Source of the DNA: Pipra filicauda
Lineage: Eukaryota > Chordata > Aves > Passeriformes > Pipridae
Reading direction: 5' to 3'
Length of the DNA: 64,000 bases
Assembly (NCBI RefSeq): GCF_003945595.2
Contig: NW_024104554.1
Location: 1-64,000, forward strand
Shown here: one piece after another, positions 59,865 to 64,000 of the stretch
How positions within the stretch are numbered: the first letter of the stretch is position 1
How the letters are laid out: every line of letters starts with the position of its first letter
Translations under genes and position numbers: made by a program
The notes under the pieces: generated by a model
What the model was told of the DNA's origin: nothing
The model's input: only the letters and a program-made list of their open reading frames with translations
Databases searched by the model: none

Positions 59865-61478
59865 CCAAGGGGTCTCAGTGCCCTGAGCTAGAGGACCGTG
59901 ACTGAGAGAATTATCAACCCACCCAGTTAACCCTGAAACTGTGTGGGATCTGCTGCTTCAGCTGGATCCCTAAAAATCAATGGGGCCTGAAGGGATTCAA
60001 CCCAGAATCTTCAAAGAGCTGGCTGATGTCAATGTCTCTCTCAACGATTTTTGAGCGGTTTTGGGAATCTGGAGAGGTCCTAGCTGACTGGAAGCTGGTG
60101 AACATTGTCCTAGTTTTCAAGATGGCCAAGAAGCAGGACTCTAGACACTACAGGTGTGTCAGTCTCACTTTGGTGCCTGGTAATGTTATGGATATTATTC
60201 TGGGAGGTATTGAAAAATACCTGAAAGACAATGCAGTCATTGGTCACAGCCAGCATGGCTTCATGAGAGGAAAGTCCTGCTTATCAAACCTGATTTCCTT
60301 CTATGACAAGGTAACCCACCTAACTGATCAAGGAAAGCCAGTTGATGTCATCTTTTTGGATTTCAGTAAAGCTTTAAATGCTGTCTCTCCCAGGATCCTT
60401 CTGGACAAACTGTCCAGCCACAGCTGGATAAACACATGATGGGATGGGTGAGCAGTTGGCTCACAGGTTGAGCACAGATGGTAATATTGAATGGGGGAAC
60501 ATCAGACTGGTGACCTGTCACTAGTGGAGTTCCTCAGGGCTCCATCTTGGACCCTGAGCTCTTCAACATCTTGGGCTGGGACGCAGGACTGGAAGGGATA
60601 CTAAGCAGGTTTGCAGATGACACAAAACTGGGAGGAGTTCTTGACTCCCTCGAAGGCAGGGATGCCCTGCAGAGAGACCTTGACAAATTAGAGGACTGGG
60701 CAATCACCAACCAGGTTCAAAAAGGGAAAGTGCCGGATTCTGCACCTGGGATGGGGCAACCCCAGATGTCTGTACAGACTGGGGAATGAGATGCTGGAAA
60801 GTAGTGCTGTGGAAAGGGACCTGGGAGTCCTGATCAACAGCAAGTTGAATATGAGTCAGCAGTGCTGTGGTAGCCAGGAGGGCCAACCATGTCCTGGGGT
60901 GCATTGGGCAAAGCATCACCAGCCTGTAGAAGGAGGTGATTGTCCCGCTCTGCTCTGCACTGGGTGGCCTCACCTTGGATATTGTGTGCAGTTTTGGGTG
61001 CCACATTATAAGAAAGATATTAAGCTATTAGAGGAGGGCAACAAGGATGGTGAAGGGCCTTGAGGGGTAGCCATATGAGGAGTGGCTGAGGTCCCTTGGT
61101 CTGTTCAGCCTGGAGGAGACTGAGGGGAGACCTCATTGCAGTGACAACTTCCTCGTGAGGGGAAGAGGAGGGGCAGGCACTGATCTCTTCTCTGTGGTGA
61201 CCAGTGACAGAACCTGAAGGAATGGCCTGAAGCTGTGTCAGGGGAGATTTAGGCTGGATATTAGAAAAAGCTTCTTTACCCGGAGGGTGGTTGGGCACTG
61301 GAACAGGCTCCCCAGGGAAGTGGTCAGAGCACCAAGCCTGACATAGTTCAGGAAGCATTTGGACGATACTCTCAGGCACATGATGTAACTTTTGAGGATG
61401 GTTCTTTGCAGGGCCAGTAGCTGGACTCGATAATCCTTGTGGGTCCCTTCCAACTCAGCATATTCTGTGATTCTCTGA
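59865..61478 (+). mobile_element. CR1 LINE, 1.6 kb copy with reverse-transcriptase domain
   Basis: CR1 ORF2 from the N-terminal part of the RT to the 3' end. A 137-codon frame (60026-60439) contains HSQHGFMRGKSCLSNLISFYDKV and the motif A block VDVIFLDFSKALNAVS. Motif B ([15 protein letters not shown]) is in a shifted frame near 60530. Motif [10 protein letters not shown] with both catalytic Asp residues, is at 60610-60636. Thumb-region sequence follows to about 61060, then 3' UTR and a CR1 tail 'cagcatattctgtgattctc' at 61457. At least two frame changes and several stops make it inactive. It is 5'-truncated, lacking the endonuclease. Confidence 0.95.
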
Positions 61479-64000
61479 AAAGTATTCACAACTGCATTGA
61501 TAAGTCATATTTCATTATCTTTACACAAAAGATACCTGATATGAAACATAAATATGCATAATAAGGCCTTCTTGCATATGTATTATGAACAGCAGTGCTT
61601 TTAATATTAAAAGTGAATCCATACGGGTTATTTGACATGTAAAATATTAACTTTTGCAGCAAGAATGCAAATGAGAGTTTTAGCACTAATTATAGCTGCA
61701 GATCCCACTCAGGAATGAGGTTCTGTGTGACTAATGATTTAGGCAAAATGAAGAAACAGCCTGCTTCTCTCAAGAGGCAGCATATCTTAGCTCCCTCTCC
61801 TCTCTCTGGAACCCTTCAAAATTCTTAGCATGTCTCAGTAGAGTACCTACTGCATATGCCACTTCCAGGAACTGGCTTCCAAAGACAGGTCACCAGCTCC
61901 GTGTTTTTATAGCTAGTTTTATAATTTCAGGAGATATTCTATAAACTTTTATTTTAATTGGCTGTTCCAAATATCTCATTGCTATTTATTCCATTAATAA
62001 GACAAAAAACTTGAGTTTTGCTATAGAATGGTGTAATTGCTCTACCATGAATCTTTTACAATATTTTTCCTCTGTCAGCTTTTTTGCATAGAAGAGTAGA
62101 ATGTTATTTAAAAAATAATAGTAATAATATTTTTTTAAAAAATCTAGCTTTTTTCATTATTCTTTACTTTCTGTGTGCAATCCTCTGACAAACGTATCCA
62201 CTTGAGATGACTGTGATGACTCTTACCCAAACCTGTCATTGTTATTCCTGAAATGGCCAGAGGGGTCACTGGAAAGTAAAATGGAACTTAATTCTTGTCA
62301 AAGAATCAATATGAAGAAGCTTTTTATGGTAGGTTCCTGTGAGAAAACTCTTTTTATCTGAACTACTTGCTGCTTTTCTGTATGCACAAGTATATTTATA
62401 TTTTTCCTAATGTTATTATCTTTTATTGAAGAAAATTTTAGATAAAGCATACCTAAGAAATATGCTGTTAGAAATAGGATGACAAAACAATTATTGAGTA
62501 GTACCATAGGTGTTTTAGACTATCATATGCTATCTTTTAATAACAATACACACATACAATAAAGTGGAAAATTACTAATACTGTGACTTATTGCCAGTCT
62601 GTAGCAGAAAGGAAGTAGTTTTACTAATATTTAACAAAGGAAGTTTTAACCCAAGTTTCTCTGATTTAGTAATAAGTTCTCTTTGTTTCAGTGCTGCTAG
62701 CCAATGTCTCTAGAGTTAAGCAATGTCTTATGCAAACATCTAGGAATGCAGATGCTCATAAAAGTCCATAACTGTGGATATAATGCAAATTCGAAATGAT
62801 GTTGAGTTTTTAATTCCTGCTTAATCACATATAAGTGATGAAGTGTCAGTATTCCTGAGGTGCCCACATTACTTGTGAAAAGGGGGCAAGAGAAGAGGAA
62901 AGTAAAAATACTGTCTTCTTTATTGAGTTATTCTGGAAAAGATCAGTAGTTTTTGAAATGTGAACCTCATTTTTAAGAAGTGTCTTGTGGTACATTACCG
63001 TAAACACTCTTGTGATGTGTAGAATAACTATGAGGAGTTCTTTGTGAGCAAATTACTAAATCATCATCCAGGTTGTTTCAATAAATCACTACAAGGCTTA
63101 TTAGTGTAATTTTTTAGAGTTCATCAAGGTGCATCTACTATAGCTGCATAAATACATGTGGCAATTTCACTACCAGTAATGGTCTTGGCAAACAACTGAA
63201 TTCTGACTGGGTGTATACAATTTGGCTAGATAATTAGATTTTTTTGCTTCTAATATAATTTTCCTAATTTACCTAATTTCTATTTTTTTCTTGCATTGAG
63301 TACCTTAAAAATTAAGAGTAGGGAATGGATTGTTTCATTGAAATAAAATTATATGCATCTAAAAGATTAGTTAGTTTATTTATATGTTATCAAAGTCAGT
63401 GGATTACCTTTTGCTGTGTATTGCTGCTACTCTGAGGTGAAATAGTCCAAAGTCCACCAAAATAGATGGTCAAATTCTTCCTTTTCCTTTCACTGACAGT
63501 GAGGCTAGGAACAGGTGAAAGGAATTTAACAAGGGTTTTGTTTCCTTTCCCCTCAAATAATGATGCTTTTATATATTGCTAAGCATATAGCAGGTCTGGC
63601 AGTAATATTCAGTATTCATATTAAATAATGTCAACCAACCTATTCAAAATAATATTCAATAATATTAAATGTCTATGTAATACATGATGATGTAAAAAGC
63701 AGAAAAATAGTTAAGTGAATTGAGGGTTTAAGCTCTGTGCAACCTTTCCATTATATAAAATGTGCCACTATTTATCAGCTGAAAGTTGATATGGGCTCTG
63801 AGGACAAGATTTTCAGAGGGTTTTTAATCCCTGTGTCTTGAGTTGCATTGTGTTAAGCTCTCAAAAACATCCCAAATGCTTAAGCACAGCTCTGGACTTT
63901 CTGACAGGTGAGAAACTTCAAAGGGTCTCAAGTTGTGCATCCAAAAGTACATCCAAAGTATATCCAAAAGTAAGACATTTAAAATCACAAGTCGTTGATT
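61479..64000. other. Unassigned intronic DNA
   Basis: AT-rich intron with no recognised exon, repeat or RNA gene up to the window end. Confidence 0.5.

Larger units (their letters stand above)
31400..64000 (+). other. CSMD1: Start of CSMD1 intron 1 (continues beyond window)
   Basis: No frame downstream reads like a CUB or Sushi domain with flanking splice sites, so all 32.6 kb are taken as intron. CSMD1 in other vertebrates has an extremely long first intron, which fits. The content is retroelements in both orientations plus AT-rich unique DNA. Confidence 0.75.

Noticed and set aside
1..64000. CRISPR array, operon, integron or phage system
   Set aside because: No regularly spaced identical repeats, no co-directional adjacent genes and no bacterial signals. 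All structure seen fits vertebrate intergenic and intronic DNA.

Overview
The window looks like bird chromosomal DNA, probably from a passerine. The evidence is: several CR1 LINE copies with the avian 3' end (octamer tails of the ATTCTRTG type); two related solo LTRs of a type common in birds plus a third, different solo LTR; a tRNA-Ile/CR1 composite SINE like the one described from zebra finch; a single dense CpG island in an AT-rich background; and very sparse coding content. No bacterial, plasmid or phage gene organisation is present, and almost all short open frames are chance frames or lie inside repeats.

Only one host gene is supported. A CpG island at about 30.4-33.1 kb carries the first coding exon of CSMD1 on the + strand. 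The ATG is at 31333, 22 codons encode a signal peptide, and a phase-1 GTAAGA donor starts at 31400. The peptide starts MTAWKKFKSLL and ends GLLTAAQ, matching the remembered start of human CSMD1 (MTAWRRFQSLL...LLTAAKGQ). Everything from 31400 to 64000 is therefore read as the start of the very long CSMD1 intron 1. The 31 kb upstream is gene-poor promoter-proximal intergenic DNA. A CTCF-like motif (29549-29563), a long polypyrimidine tract and a 45-codon upstream ORF lie near the promoter.

The rest is repeats and unassigned AT-rich DNA. Upstream of the gene: an internally deleted CR1 (9.57-10.29 kb), a decayed CR1-like reverse-transcriptase remnant (11.4-12.3 kb), a CR1 3' end (19.04 kb), a CR1 split by a solo LTR (19.36-20.06 kb), the tRNA-Ile SINE (24.07 kb) and an L2-like LINE relic (25.6-26.6 kb).

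Inside intron 1: an internally deleted CR1 (39.77-40.29 kb), a 1.1 kb solo LTR (42.96-44.07 kb), the 3' end of a non-CR1 LINE with an open C-terminal zinc-knuckle frame (47.2-47.7 kb), an ancient CR1 containing a perfect hairpin (50.4-50.9 kb), a 1.4 kb solo LTR with a duplicated TATA region (52.84-54.22 kb), a CR1 3' end (57.35 kb) and a 1.6 kb CR1 reverse-transcriptase copy (59.87-61.48 kb).

I found no convincing new multi-gene system. The most interesting items are the CSMD1 promoter architecture, the nested and rearranged retroelements, and the non-CR1 LINE tail.
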